From IMG/VR virus record IMGVR_UViG_3300012354_000006, positions 1 to 41,685 of that record: a DNA stretch of 41,685 nt; one strand, 5' to 3'. How positions within the stretch are numbered: the stretch's first letter is position 1; each line of letters opens with the position of its first letter. Positions 9,582-17,731 of the stretch are shown piece by piece. The stretch comes from a virus. The notes beneath the pieces were generated by a model. The model did no database searches and had not been told where the DNA came from. It was given only the letters and a program-made list of their open reading frames with translations. Position numbers and translations under genes: made by a program.

Positions 9582-10667
9582 TTAGGCGATCTTGATGCCG
9601 TAGATACGGCCAATCGAACGGGTAGAGACGTTCATGACACCTACCGCCCAATCGATGAAGGTGCGGTAGAGCGCGCCGTTATAGATCAGGCCAAGATCCT
9701 TCACATTGATGGGCTCAAACTGCCAACCGAAGAAATGATCCTCTCCGTAGTTCACGGCATAGATGCTGGTGAAGTTCGACCCTGCGCCCTGGGCCGAGGT
9801 GTTGTCGTTCCCGTTTATATCCTCAGAGAGCTGTGTCGCCACGGAAGGGACCGATGGGCCGAGGATGATACGGGTACTCTGGTCTGCCTTGAGGCCAGGA
9901 TCACGGATCACCGCGCCTTTGTACTTCTCAATCGTGCGTCCGAACTGGTCTTGTGTGATATCCAGACCGCCGCTCGTGCCCAACCCGCGCAACATGAATG
10001 ATAAACGTCTTTTCACGTTATCATTCATGTACAGAACAACGCCATTTCCATTGGGGCTATCGACCGACCATAACAACTGCTCAAGCACCTCAATGACCTT
10101 GTTGCCAGATGAGGGTGTTGAGACCAGGGTGGCCTGGGTCATATCGAGAGCGATGCCAGCAGCGCCTCCGTTGATCTTGTTTTCTGGACGCACACCAAAG
10201 ACGGAGCCATTGTCAATACGAGAGCGTATGCCGACGATGGAGTTGGGCTCAACGGCATGGGTGTTGTTGAAGAATCTGAAGTTGAAATCATAGGTCACCG
10301 CTTTGAGAAAGGCTTGTGTTTGGAGTGCACGCGGCTCAACGATCTGGTTCTCGTCCTCCACCAGAAGTTTATCCACATCGATATAGTTGCGGAAGGTGAA
10401 AACTTGTTCCTGGTAGGCAGTCGGCGTGCCTTTGGTGGTCACACCCTCAGAGTTGAGCGGCGTCCAGTTCACCGTCGGCAGGTTGCCCTCAAAGCGCGTG
10501 CCGTTCTGGATCAGTGTTTTTTTGTTGACTAACGGGACATCTTGCAGCACGATCGCATAGTCAATCAGTGACATGGTGACGCGCTGTACAAGCGGCTGAT
10601 TGCTGTTGAGGGCATAATCAGCCAGGGTATAGGCATTCGTCGAGAATAGCCCCTGTGCTCCTGCCAT
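9582..10667 (-). CDS. Major capsid protein (HK97-fold)
   Basis: 361 residues, beginning MAGAQGLFSTNAYTLADYAL. Recognisable features are the N-terminal arm, an E-loop-like region (TPTAYQEQVFTFRNYIDVDK), a P-domain helix region (VIEVLEQLLWSV) and the late segment GEDHFFGWQFEPINVKDLG, all in the order expected for HK97-fold shells. The gene lies between a scaffold-like gene and the connector genes. It forms the icosahedral head. No long N-terminal pro-domain is present, consistent with a separate scaffold gene. Confidence 0.85.
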   Translation of the reverse strand: MAGAQGLFSTNAYTLADYALNSNQPLVQRVTMSLIDYAIVLQDVPLVNKKTLIQNGTRFEGNLPTVNWTPLNSEGVTTKGTPTAYQEQVFTFRNYIDVDKLLVEDENQIVEPRALQTQAFLKAVTYDFNFRFFNNTHAVEPNSIVGIRSRIDNGSVFGVRPENKINGGAAGIALDMTQATLVSTPSSGNKVIEVLEQLLWSVDSPNGNGVVLYMNDNVKRRLSFMLRGLGTSGGLDITQDQFGRTIEKYKGAVIRDPGLKADQSTRIILGPSVPSVATQLSEDINGNDNTSAQGAGSNFTSIYAVNYGEDHFFGWQFEPINVKDLGLIYNGALYRTFIDWAVGVMNVSTRSIGRIYGIKIA

Positions 10668-10684
10668 AAATCGATCCCTCTTCT

Positions 10685-10705
10685 ATCATCTCGACTGTAG
10701 ATGAT
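10685..10705 (-). promoter_or_regulatory. Hairpin in the scaffold-capsid intergenic gap
   Basis: ATCATCT (10685-10691) and AGATGAT (10699-10705) pair perfectly around a seven-base loop in the 59-base gap ahead of the capsid gene. No T-tract follows. A weak intercistronic stem of this kind may mark RNA processing or protect the capsid mRNA; this is inference. Confidence 0.35.
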
Positions 10706-10726
10706 CGATATCTTCACCCTGGCGAA

Positions 10727-11341
10727 TTATGGGCGCTTAAACACCTCGTTCCAGGATGGTATTCTGCCCGGGGTTTGACCGGGTGATTGAATGGAACTGC
10801 GTCCTGGGTTCATCGCGGGAATGTGCGGCGTGGGCGAGGTCTGTGCAGGCGAAGCGGGTTCGACTTTGGCAATCAGATAGGGATTGGCCTTGATTAAATC
10901 ATCGAGAGCTTTCTCAAGATTGGATGGCATCCCATCGTCGCCATATTCCAGTTGCTCACGTATGGCTGAGGCGGCAATGGACGGGTTAATAATCCCCCTG
11001 GCCTTTGCTGCTAGCTCAACGCGTGCGTCAACCAGCTGCTTTTTGTACTGTTGGATCTGTTGCTCTGCCTGTTCGCGTGCCTTATTCGCCTTGTCGACTT
11101 CAGAGAGTGCAGCCTCTTGCGCTTTGCGCTCCTGCTCTTCATAGCTGGTGAGCTTTTTGCGGTGTCGGTCGCGCTCTTCTGTGGCGTTCTTGTGCGAATG
11201 TTCTAATTCCGCAATTCTCGCCAACGCTTCCTCAAGCGTGGTCGCTAACTTCGGTGGCGTCGCGCCAGTTGAAGTGGTACCCGTCTCGGGTGATCCGGTC
11301 GTGGGCGTCGCGCCTGTACCGGATGAGGGTTCTGTTGTCAT
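10727..11341 (-). CDS. Capsid scaffold protein
   Basis: 204 residues: a disordered Ser/Thr/Pro/Gly N-terminus, a long charged coiled coil of about residues 35-105 (ALARIAELEHSHKNATEERD onward), and a Pro/Ser-rich C-terminus ending SWNEVFKRP. This is the standard make-up of gp20-like phage scaffolds, and the gene sits immediately upstream of the major capsid gene. The basic C-terminal end would contact the shell. The ribosome site AAAGGA precedes ATG 11341. Confidence 0.8.
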   Translation of the reverse strand: MTTEPSSGTGATPTTGSPETGTTSTGATPPKLATTLEEALARIAELEHSHKNATEERDRHRKKLTSYEEQERKAQEAALSEVDKANKAREQAEQQIQQYKKQLVDARVELAAKARGIINPSIAASAIREQLEYGDDGMPSNLEKALDDLIKANPYLIAKVEPASPAQTSPTPHIPAMNPGRSSIQSPGQTPGRIPSWNEVFKRP

Positions 11342-11406
11342 AAGTGTATCCTTTATCTGTCAGGTTGTCAAGATGTACTGTTTCTGATCGCTCCGACGTC
11401 TCACCT

Positions 11407-11748
11407 TCATTCATCCATACTTGCTTGCGCATATAATTCTAACGCTGCCTTATCTACTGCCTCAATCAAGGTCTTCCCTCGGCCTAGATAGTCACCAGCA
11501 ACGTAGATATGCACATCATCTAAGAACTTGACCGTAGCCGCATACAACTCACACCATTCAAGTGCTTGCTCAATCGTGGTGATCATATGCTGTAGTAGTT
11601 CTCCTGCTACAGCGATCATCAGTTGTTTGTTCTGTTCAGGCACATCAGCCCAGGGTTTTGCACTCTCTTTGCGCGTCTCGTATCCGAATTGAGGTGCTAA
11701 CCGCTCATAGGTCTCATGAAAGAGTTGTGCTAGTTGTTCTGCTGTCAT
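11407..11748 (-). CDS. Hypothetical helical phage protein
   Basis: 113 residues, acidic and predicted mostly helical, starting MTAEQLAQLFHETYERLAPQ, with no motif recognised. Its ATG overlaps the stop of the papain-like enzyme gene by four bases (ATGA), so the two are probably translated together. In this position between portal and scaffold it may be an assembly accessory, but nothing in the sequence shows that. Confidence 0.65.
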   Translation of the reverse strand: MTAEQLAQLFHETYERLAPQFGYETRKESAKPWADVPEQNKQLMIAVAGELLQHMITTIEQALEWCELYAATVKFLDDVHIYVAGDYLGRGKTLIEAVDKAALELYAQASMDE

Positions 11749-12236
11749 AGATGACTCCTTTCGCCTGCCTTGCGTGGTGGGAGCAACTTAAACAAGCGAG
11801 CGATGTCATTAGGCGTCATCGTGTACGGGTCCGAGAACATATCAGGCAACTCATAGCCGATATGATCAAGGTAGCGCGTCACATAATCGCTACAATCCCA
11901 GGTATTGAGATGCCCGAATTGGTACGGATTGTTGGGCGCAAGCACCTTCACCGCCTGGTAGAGGATATCCGTCCACCCGTACTCTTTCCCGATTTGCTGC
12001 ATTGCCCAGGTTATCCCCGTTTCAATGTCGAAGATCGGGCTGATATCGATCACCACATGGTTCTCGTCTTCCTTTGGGAGTGCATCGGAACGGATACCGA
12101 CTCGTGTTGCAGCCAGGCACCGGAATCTGTCGTAGACAATCGCGCAATGGACAAACGGACCATGCGTAGCGCTCGCTATGAGACGATCAGGCCACGCGCC
12201 GCTTGCTTTGTATAAGATGAGATCACCGCGTTTCAT
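11745..12236 (-). CDS. Permuted papain-fold (NlpC/P60-like, YiiX type) enzyme
   Basis: 163 residues, starting MKRGDLILYK as in the permuted NlpC/P60 or YiiX/YebB-type families, where the His precedes the Cys. The likely catalytic His is H30 (in GPFVHCAIVYD) and the likely catalytic Cys is C115 (in NTWDCSDYVTRYL). Members act as amidases or peptidases on cell-wall peptides, or as acyl hydrolases. There is no signal peptide. It lies between portal and scaffold genes, so it could be packaged in the virion or help with head maturation; that is inference. Confidence 0.7.
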   Translation of the reverse strand: MKRGDLILYKASGAWPDRLIASATHGPFVHCAIVYDRFRCLAATRVGIRSDALPKEDENHVVIDISPIFDIETGITWAMQQIGKEYGWTDILYQAVKVLAPNNPYQFGHLNTWDCSDYVTRYLDHIGYELPDMFSDPYTMTPNDIARLFKLLPPRKAGERSHL

Positions 12237-12240
12237 TTCC

Positions 12241-13701
12241 TCAACTCCTTACCATAAATGGCGACTCCATAGGTGGCTTGCCACTCTGTGTCGGTGGAGG
12301 CGTCGGCTGTCCAGGTTGTGCAGGTGGCATCATGGCGATTCTCATCTTTTGCGCCGCCTCCGTGTTCGCGCGGTCCATCTCCATCTGAGCGTCATAGCCC
12401 ATTTCCGCAATCAGTGTCTCATTGCTTACCCCTAATTTCTGCTTGGCGAGCACCGCATTCACCGTTTCCAGGTCGTCATGTGGCAGCGGATCTTGCCATT
12501 CGAGCGAGACTTCGATATCAGGCGAGAACTTGCCCAACACCAGCAAGGCTTTACTCACCTCGATGAGGAGCGCACCATATAAGCAGCGTTTCTTCTCTGT
12601 TTTCTGCAATAATGGCTGAAACATCAACTCCATCGTGATACCGGACACACGTCCCTTCACAATATCCTTGAGTCGCCCAAGCGCCACGGCGGGGACCGCA
12701 CTCTGTTCGTCCATATCGCTACGCAGATCGGCCTGAAAGGACAGGGAGTTGGCAAGGTCAGAGGCAATCGCGACCGCTACGATCTTGCCATCAGATGTCG
12801 GCATTCCGATAATACGGCCAGGCTTGATATCGATGGCTGATTCCGCGATGCCAGTAGCGTAAAGGATCGGCTGCCCGTACAAAATTTGCACCTCATTGGA
12901 GCAGGAGAGTGAGAGATTGAGCGCCTTATTCAGGTTGATCAGATCTTGTGTGATATCTGGCTTGCCCCAGAAATCATTGGGGCGTGGCCGATTCTTGCAG
13001 GAGAAGAGCGGCGCAAACGGATAGGGCCACAGGATCGGCTCGCCTGCCGATGTCCACAGACCACGGTCCCCGACGCGCGTCCAGTGCTGTATGCTCCACG
13101 TATCATCATCATCGGGCATGCCCTGCGATGCATTACCATCGGGATCAATGCGCGCAATCTCTTCACGGTAGTACACCTGTGCAGGTTTGCCGTTGACCTT
13201 CTCTACGACCGAGTACTCAATACAGTACAGTAACACGGTTTCACAGTCCTGTCGCGCCGTCTGGACGTAGACAGTGGATGGATCAACCACGACGAGACGA
13301 AAGTCTGTTCCATCCTGATTGGGCACGATGCGCAAGAAGGCGCGACCCGCCACCGCTCCATTGTGTGCGAGATCTTGCAGGAGCGGGAGACGTGTTTCGT
13401 TCTTGCCCCACGTCTGCTCAAGGAAGTCTTGAGCCTCTGATGGTGCGCCTTGCTCACAGGAGATGCCAACCGGCTGCCCAAAGAGGAAGTCAATGCCACG
13501 TTCCACAATCGGCTCACAACGGTTGCTCATCACATTAGGATCGGTGCCCTCGGGCATCTTCTTGAGTGGCGGATCAAGCAGCCCGTCAACGGCTTTCCAG
13601 GTGTCGGCGATCTCCTGCACGCGCTTCTTGTCCGCTTCAGTGATCTCGTAGACGGGCTGACCTGTGGCTTGCTGTTGTGGGGGTGCCATCGTCTGTGTCA
13701 T
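12241..13701 (-). CDS. Portal protein (SPP1 gp6-like)
   Basis: 486 residues. Features typical of this family are an N-terminal region with VMSNRCEPIVERGIDFLFGQ, the wing and stem region (SAVPAVALGRLKDIVKGRVS), and a Pro/Gln-rich C-terminus. Length is normal. Its position is downstream of large terminase and upstream of scaffold and capsid. It forms the dodecameric ring at the DNA-entry vertex and docks the terminase. Confidence 0.85.
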   Translation of the reverse strand: MTQTMAPPQQQATGQPVYEITEADKKRVQEIADTWKAVDGLLDPPLKKMPEGTDPNVMSNRCEPIVERGIDFLFGQPVGISCEQGAPSEAQDFLEQTWGKNETRLPLLQDLAHNGAVAGRAFLRIVPNQDGTDFRLVVVDPSTVYVQTARQDCETVLLYCIEYSVVEKVNGKPAQVYYREEIARIDPDGNASQGMPDDDDTWSIQHWTRVGDRGLWTSAGEPILWPYPFAPLFSCKNRPRPNDFWGKPDITQDLINLNKALNLSLSCSNEVQILYGQPILYATGIAESAIDIKPGRIIGMPTSDGKIVAVAIASDLANSLSFQADLRSDMDEQSAVPAVALGRLKDIVKGRVSGITMELMFQPLLQKTEKKRCLYGALLIEVSKALLVLGKFSPDIEVSLEWQDPLPHDDLETVNAVLAKQKLGVSNETLIAEMGYDAQMEMDRANTEAAQKMRIAMMPPAQPGQPTPPPTQSGKPPMESPFMVRS

Positions 13702-13704
13702 GGG

Positions 13705-13884
13705 CTATCCCTTCTTCTTGGGAGAACGAACGCGATTGAGACGCGGGTTGGCGCGTTTGGCGGCGGGTGATGCATTGCGCGCACTCTTGGCCAGGATGGC
13801 GGACGCCGCACCTTTGGAGATGCCTTGCTTGGCCGCGATGGATGAGGCCGCTTGTTGAAAGCCAGGATGTGCTTTTTTCGCCAT
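13705..13884 (-). CDS. Small basic phage protein (KKAHPGF family)
   Basis: 59 residues from ATG 13884 (MAKKAHPGFQQAASSIAAKQ), chosen because it has the GGAG site and because small basic phage proteins with this N-terminus are familiar. The C-terminus is Arg/Lys/Pro-rich (NPRLNRVRSPKKKG), suggesting nucleic-acid contact. It sits between terminase and portal genes. Function unknown; the frame could extend to 13908. Confidence 0.6.
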   Translation of the reverse strand: MAKKAHPGFQQAASSIAAKQGISKGAASAILAKSARNASPAAKRANPRLNRVRSPKKKG

Positions 13885-13897
13885 GATGGTGGCTCCT

Positions 13898-14113
13898 TTA
13901 TCCGGCAATATCCGATGGACTCAGTTCATCCATCGCCAACTTTGCCCAGGACTCTGCCTCTTGCAGTTTGGTGATCGCCAATGCAACCTCACGTCCACCG
14001 GCACCCCGCGCAATGTGCGTTCCTACCGTCTGTGCTTGCCGCATACACACACGGATCTGGATCCGCAAGGCTTCTGTTTCCTGAAAAAGTTTCTGCTGTT
14101 CTGCTTCATCCAT
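13898..14113 (-). CDS. Small helical hypothetical protein
   Basis: 71 residues with a strong AAGGAG ribosome site. Sequence MDEAEQQKLFQETEALRIQI suggests a helical hairpin or coiled coil; no motif is recognised. It lies in the terminase-portal gap, which in related phages often holds short unassigned genes. Confidence 0.6.
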   Translation of the reverse strand: MDEAEQQKLFQETEALRIQIRVCMRQAQTVGTHIARGAGGREVALAITKLQEAESWAKLAMDELSPSDIAG

Positions 14114-14140
14114 GATGTTTACTCCTTATAAATCCGCTTG

Positions 14141-14368
14141 CTAGACGCTCTCGTCTCTGTGTTCTTTCATCCAGGCTTGTGCTTGCCGCTTCTCGGAAGC
14201 TATGAGTTCTTCCACCGCTTTGATGATGCCTTCCCAGGCGGCAACAGGAAGTAGCACCTGCTTTGCCTCGCAATCCGTTATCATGAGAAGCAATCCGCTT
14301 TTTGTGAGATTCACTTCCACCAGTTCCGTTACTCTGCCATCTGGCCTTCTTGCTTCGACTATCGCCAT
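14141..14368 (-). CDS. Small hypothetical protein
   Basis: 75 residues with a GGAGAG ribosome site. A beta-rich half (MAIVEARRPDGRVTELVEVN) is followed by a charged helix (ELIASEKRQAQAWMKEHRDE). It follows large terminase by eight bases. No family recognised. Confidence 0.6.
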   Translation of the reverse strand: MAIVEARRPDGRVTELVEVNLTKSGLLLMITDCEAKQVLLPVAAWEGIIKAVEELIASEKRQAQAWMKEHRDESV

Positions 14369-14376
14369 ACTCTCTC

Positions 14377-15726
14377 CTAGTAAATTCTCTTGCTATATCC
14401 GACAGTAGATGGTATCAAATCAAAGTGTGCGATTAAGTACCTGAGACTATCTAACCCATGATCTGACTCTTTTACCGGTTCTTCCTTGTGCGCAACCCCG
14501 TTCCCTGGCTGCCTCCACACATAACTTTCAGGTTCTTCCATCAGTTCGGTTGGCAGTTTGCGCGCTGCCAGATCTCTATCTCTCTCGACTAAGCAGTCCC
14601 TGAAGATCATCACACGCGGCTTGTTGTCACCAGCTCCCTTGAACCGACTTGCCACTGCTTGAATGCCTGCACTCACATTCTTCTGTGCTTTGATCGTGCG
14701 CAATCCTAGATGTCTTTCGAGAGTCGCACGGTCCTCAGCATCGTGATCGCAAATAATCAGGCGCGGTATCGGATCGCCGCCCTGTGATTCACCCCAACGC
14801 GATAAGCGCCTGATATCCTTTGCGTGGTCTTCTACCAGGCGCTTTGTCATGTAGATTTGGCGATAGATGTACAATCGTCCATCTCCATCCATCGCTGCCC
14901 ACAAGCACACAAATGGGTTGGTAAAGCCGAAGTCGATAGCGAGATAGCGCGGCCATTCGGTTGGCACATTGAAACGATCTATGACGTTACGTGCGCGGTC
15001 CCAACTGTCCTCGTAGACCGTTCCCTCTGCAGCCGACCACATACCCCACCGTAGTCGTGCCAATCGCACGCCCGTCAATCCTCCCAACACTTCATGAATA
15101 TAGCGATCGCCCTCCGGTGTCCATGCTTGTGTAACAGAGTCAAAATATCTGGGGTTATCTTCATGCCTGCTCATCAAGCGTGTGGTGATGCCTGCATTCA
15201 TCCTGAGATTGAGCGGGTGCATGGGCGCATCAGGGTTGCAGTCCATGATGAGCTGCTGGTAGGGAGTCTTGCCATTCCTGAGACGAGAACGGACAAACTC
15301 TATATCCTCTATCGAACACTCAGTAGCTTCATTAATGTAAGCAAGATCGAACTCCCACGATTTCACCTTATCGGGCTTGTCCAGACCATTGACGATCATC
15401 ACCGAGCCGTTGGGATATTCAAATGCGGCTGGTCTGATCTTATTGCCACCGAAGTACTTGACGCCCTCCCTCGGATCTAACATCTCTCGGTAGGTGGCAA
15501 TGGCAGAACCTGCAAGCGATGTATTGCTCTTGCGTGCAACCAGGGCCTTAGCGCCGGGGTAGAGGGTAAGTAGGAGATGGATCTTGTATAACGCGGCATA
15601 CGTTTTGCCGGTACCAGCCGGACCGTCAAGCAAGCACTCAAGATCACGACATGCACCCAAGGCAAGATTGCCGCCACGGAATTCGGGCGCTTTGATGAGG
15701 ATCTCTTCACGCGCTTGTGTGGTCAT
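14377..15726 (-). CDS. terL: Terminase large subunit
   Basis: 449 residues. The ATPase part has Walker A GPAGTGKT (35-42) and a Walker B/catalytic stretch FDLAYINEATE (125-135). The nuclease part has AIDFGFTNP (D264), ICDHDAED (around 325-331) and a final acidic ESDHGLDSLRYL (419-430), giving the acidic cluster of the RNase H-like fold. The motor drives DNA into the head and cuts the concatemer. A GAGGAGT site precedes ATG 15726. The HNH gene between it and small terminase suggests a cos-type packaging arrangement, which is inference. Confidence 0.93.
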   Translation of the reverse strand: MTTQAREEILIKAPEFRGGNLALGACRDLECLLDGPAGTGKTYAALYKIHLLLTLYPGAKALVARKSNTSLAGSAIATYREMLDPREGVKYFGGNKIRPAAFEYPNGSVMIVNGLDKPDKVKSWEFDLAYINEATECSIEDIEFVRSRLRNGKTPYQQLIMDCNPDAPMHPLNLRMNAGITTRLMSRHEDNPRYFDSVTQAWTPEGDRYIHEVLGGLTGVRLARLRWGMWSAAEGTVYEDSWDRARNVIDRFNVPTEWPRYLAIDFGFTNPFVCLWAAMDGDGRLYIYRQIYMTKRLVEDHAKDIRRLSRWGESQGGDPIPRLIICDHDAEDRATLERHLGLRTIKAQKNVSAGIQAVASRFKGAGDNKPRVMIFRDCLVERDRDLAARKLPTELMEEPESYVWRQPGNGVAHKEEPVKESDHGLDSLRYLIAHFDLIPSTVGYSKRIY

Positions 15727-15741
15727 GTCAACACTCCTCTA

Positions 15742-15750
15742 TGGTATACT
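15742..15750 (+). promoter_or_regulatory. Extended -10 promoter for the 15771 gene
   Basis: TGG followed by TATACT (15745-15750) gives an extended -10 element 21 bases before ATG 15771. No good -35 is seen. It overlaps the upstream part of the terL leader on the other strand, so the two transcription directions diverge here. Confidence 0.4.
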
Positions 15751-15770
15751 TGAGAAAAAGGAGTCAGGAG

Positions 15771-16109
15771 ATGGAATGGCCGGAGAACACGCATCGATTC
15801 GCCATAAATCAGGACGGGAAGGATATCACTCTTCTGCTGTGGAAGCTCGGGAAGTTCTGCATTGACGAGATGGAGACTCTGTTGCACGGCACCGATTATA
15901 AACACGCACCCCTTTTCCATCCAGGCATCAATAGGCAGGAGTACAGAGAACAGAGAGAGTATCTGCTCACGCTGATGATGGATGTTGCGCAAGAAATCGG
16001 CGCAACGAAAGAGGATATCCTTGCAGCCTGGGATGCTGCCACATCGGAACGCGAAGAAGGGCAACGCTACGCGCAAGAAACAAAACAATATTGGAGTCAT
16101 GAGACATAA
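15771..16109 (+). CDS. Lone plus-strand hypothetical gene inside the late module
   Basis: 112 residues from ATG 15771, chosen for the AAGGAG site and its own extended -10 promoter; the frame also runs back to 15717. The product starts MEWPENTHRFAINQDGKDIT and is acidic and helical (REYLLTLMMDVAQEIG). It lies against the direction of all neighbours, diverging from terL and converging on the 16112-16357 gene with two bases between stops. That arrangement resembles a moron, a separately expressed extra gene. Function unknown. Confidence 0.6.
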   Translation: MEWPENTHRFAINQDGKDITLLLWKLGKFCIDEMETLLHGTDYKHAPLFHPGINRQEYREQREYLLTLMMDVAQEIGATKEDILAAWDAATSEREEGQRYAQETKQYWSHET

Positions 16110-16111
16110 TT

Positions 16112-16357
16112 TCATACTCCCTCTTGCTCCTTTACCAACTGTTTCAACTTCTCACGCTCTTGCTGTAGCCAGGCGAGCAACGAGAGAGCTTCCTTGGCAG
16201 TGAGAGAGAAGTACCTCATCTTGTCGGAGAGGAGCACCTCTTCGAAAGAGAAGTACTCCCCATCATTACTTAAATAGTCGCAATGGTCATAGCTGACCAT
16301 CGTGTTATGTCCCAGGTCGCCGTTATGCTTTGTTGCTGTCAATTCGCGCTCGCTCAT
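16112..16357 (-). CDS. Small hypothetical protein with charged C-terminal helix
   Basis: 81 residues from ATG 16357, which follows a GGGGGAAGG site; the frame could extend to 16390. Sequence MSERELTATKHNGDLGHNTM, then FSLTAKEALSLLAWLQQERE, whose second part resembles small accessory proteins with a C-terminal coiled coil. It lies just downstream of the HNH gene. No family recognised. Confidence 0.6.
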   Translation of the reverse strand: MSERELTATKHNGDLGHNTMVSYDHCDYLSNDGEYFSFEEVLLSDKMRYFSLTAKEALSLLAWLQQEREKLKQLVKEQEGV

Positions 16358-16358
16358 G

Positions 16359-17180
16359 TCATAGTAACCTTCCCCCTTCAGGCCATTCACTAGGGAGTTT
16401 CCTATTCTTACTCATATTGCATGGTGCACAGGCTATCACCAGATTGCTCATGTCATTGGAACCACCACGACTCAGAGGGACAACGTGATCAACATGATGT
16501 TTACCCCATTTGACTTTATGTTGACAGTAGTAACATTTGCCCTTTTGCCGCGTATATTGTTCTTGGATCTGCTGTGCAGTATGCGTTCCATTAGCCGCAC
16601 GTTTATGAGCGCGTCGGTTACGTGCATTGACACGTCTAAGATCTCGCGTCTTTGGGCGGTTGAGGTAGGTCTTGTTATATTCGCGTGCCTGCTCACGTAC
16701 ACGCTCATGTGTTCCTGGTGTATGATAGTAGGCTAAATCCGTTTCACGCTTATGCTCTTTGTTCTCTGGCTGGCCATAATAATCTCGTCGGTAGGATTGC
16801 ATATAATCTCGTCTATGCTCTTGCACCTCTGGACGGCTCTTATATTCCTGTGTCCAAGCTTGCCGCTTTGGGGTTGTATGCCGTTCCTTGTCTCGTAAAC
16901 GGTTGCGCTCTTTTATATCTGGACGGGCGTTATATTCTTTTTCTCTAGCACGTTCTCGCTCTTTAATATCGGCACGGTTTCGATACTCCGCTTTTTTATC
17001 CAGTATGTGCTCACGTACACCAGGACTATTCTGGTATGCTTTTACACAGGCTTTGCATCGGTACATTAGGCCATCTTTCTGGCTCTTGCAGCGATGAAAG
17101 AAATCAGTGGTTGCAGGGAAGGAATTCTCACATACGGTACATTGTTTGCAGGGCGTGTTGTCTTGAGGTATAGTGTCCAT
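16359..17180 (-). CDS. HNH endonuclease with zinc-finger N-terminus and Arg-rich repeats
   Basis: 273 residues from ATG 17180 (TTGGAG site), the longer frame to 17294 being unlikely. Residues 11-45 carry Cys pairs (CKQCTVC, then CKAC) that should bind zinc. Residues of about 55-195 hold roughly seven degenerate repeats of 17-22 residues, each built on a 'RP-[ED]-[IV]-[KQ]-E-[HR]-x-R' phrase, very basic. The C-terminus is a canonical HNH: CYYC at about 216-219, HHVDHVVPLSRGG, and CAPCNMSK. HNH enzymes beside terminase genes help cos cleavage in many phages, but the repeat array and isolated insertion also fit a homing endonuclease. Confidence 0.88.
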   Translation of the reverse strand: MDTIPQDNTPCKQCTVCENSFPATTDFFHRCKSQKDGLMYRCKACVKAYQNSPGVREHILDKKAEYRNRADIKERERAREKEYNARPDIKERNRLRDKERHTTPKRQAWTQEYKSRPEVQEHRRDYMQSYRRDYYGQPENKEHKRETDLAYYHTPGTHERVREQAREYNKTYLNRPKTRDLRRVNARNRRAHKRAANGTHTAQQIQEQYTRQKGKCYYCQHKVKWGKHHVDHVVPLSRGGSNDMSNLVIACAPCNMSKNRKLPSEWPEGGRLL

Positions 17181-17183
17181 GAG

Positions 17184-17202
17184 ACATCTCCAATTCAGAT
17201 GT
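17184..17202 (-). promoter_or_regulatory. Hairpin overlapping the HNH ribosome site
   Basis: ACATCT (17184-17189) and AGATGT (17197-17202) form a perfect six-base stem around the loop at 17190-17196. On the mRNA the GGAG of the ribosome site (17188-17191) falls half in the stem, a few bases before ATG 17180. Such a stem could lower translation of the nuclease, as known for several phage homing endonuclease genes; its effect here is inference. Confidence 0.4.
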
Positions 17203-17208
17203 TTCCGG

Positions 17209-17234
17209 CTAGGAGTGTTTGCAGCACTGCCTAG
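17209..17234 (-). promoter_or_regulatory. Second hairpin in the HNH leader
   Basis: CTAGG/CCTAG (17209-17213 and 17230-17234) and AGTG/CACT (17214-17217 and 17225-17228) pair with one bulged base and a seven-base loop. It lies in the 106-base gap between small terminase and HNH genes. No T-run follows, so it is not a standard terminator. Confidence 0.35.
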
Positions 17235-17286
17235 CGCAACAATATTTATGAGCTTATTATAGCATAAACCAGCTTGTAGAGCAAGT

Positions 17287-17727
17287 TTACTCACTCTTTA
17301 CCTCCCCGAGATACTGGTGAGGAATTTCCCTTATAATTATTTGATTCGCGACATTGGCCGCGTCCCGCTCCTGATCCAATCCCATCAACTCACTAATCCT
17401 TTTCGAGAGTGTGACGAACCGGTCCACTGCCCACGTCCAATTGGTATTCTTCTCATCGATGCCAGCCTTGTAACATCTCGCTTGCAATGTCGCTAACATG
17501 TAGTACTGTTTGTCGCGTAGTTCCTGTACATTGCGTGTGACACATCGGTCCAATTCTCGCTGTACTGCATTGTGAGCGGCCCCACGTGATGCATACCCTG
17601 CCTGTGCAGCGATGTCATCCCAGGACTGCACACCCTCCATATAGAGCTTGATTGCTGCTTGTGCACGGACGGCGGCATTGACATCACGGGTTGTACCACC
17701 AGTGTTTTTTGCTCGTCTACCGCTCAT
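17287..17727 (-). CDS. terS: Terminase small subunit
   Basis: 146 residues from ATG 17727 (AAAGGATG site). An N-terminal helix-turn-helix-like segment (SWDDIAAQAGYASRGAAHNA) is followed by helices (LDRCVTRNVQELRDKQYYML) and a short tail (IIIREIPHQYLGEVKSE), the usual plan of phage small terminases that bind the packaging site. It is upstream of the HNH and large terminase genes in the same direction. Confidence 0.75.
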   Translation of the reverse strand: MSGRRAKNTGGTTRDVNAAVRAQAAIKLYMEGVQSWDDIAAQAGYASRGAAHNAVQRELDRCVTRNVQELRDKQYYMLATLQARCYKAGIDEKNTNWTWAVDRFVTLSKRISELMGLDQERDAANVANQIIIREIPHQYLGEVKSE

Positions 17728-17731
17728 ACTG

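Noticed and set aside
11232-11432. 66-residue minus ORF overlapping the scaffold start
   Set aside because: Overlaps the scaffold N-terminus in another frame and has no start signal of its own.
15723-16115. 130-residue minus ORF opposite the lone plus gene
   Set aside because: The plus gene has a ribosome site and promoter and a better composition, while this frame is Phe/Leu/Cys-rich as expected for an antisense reading.
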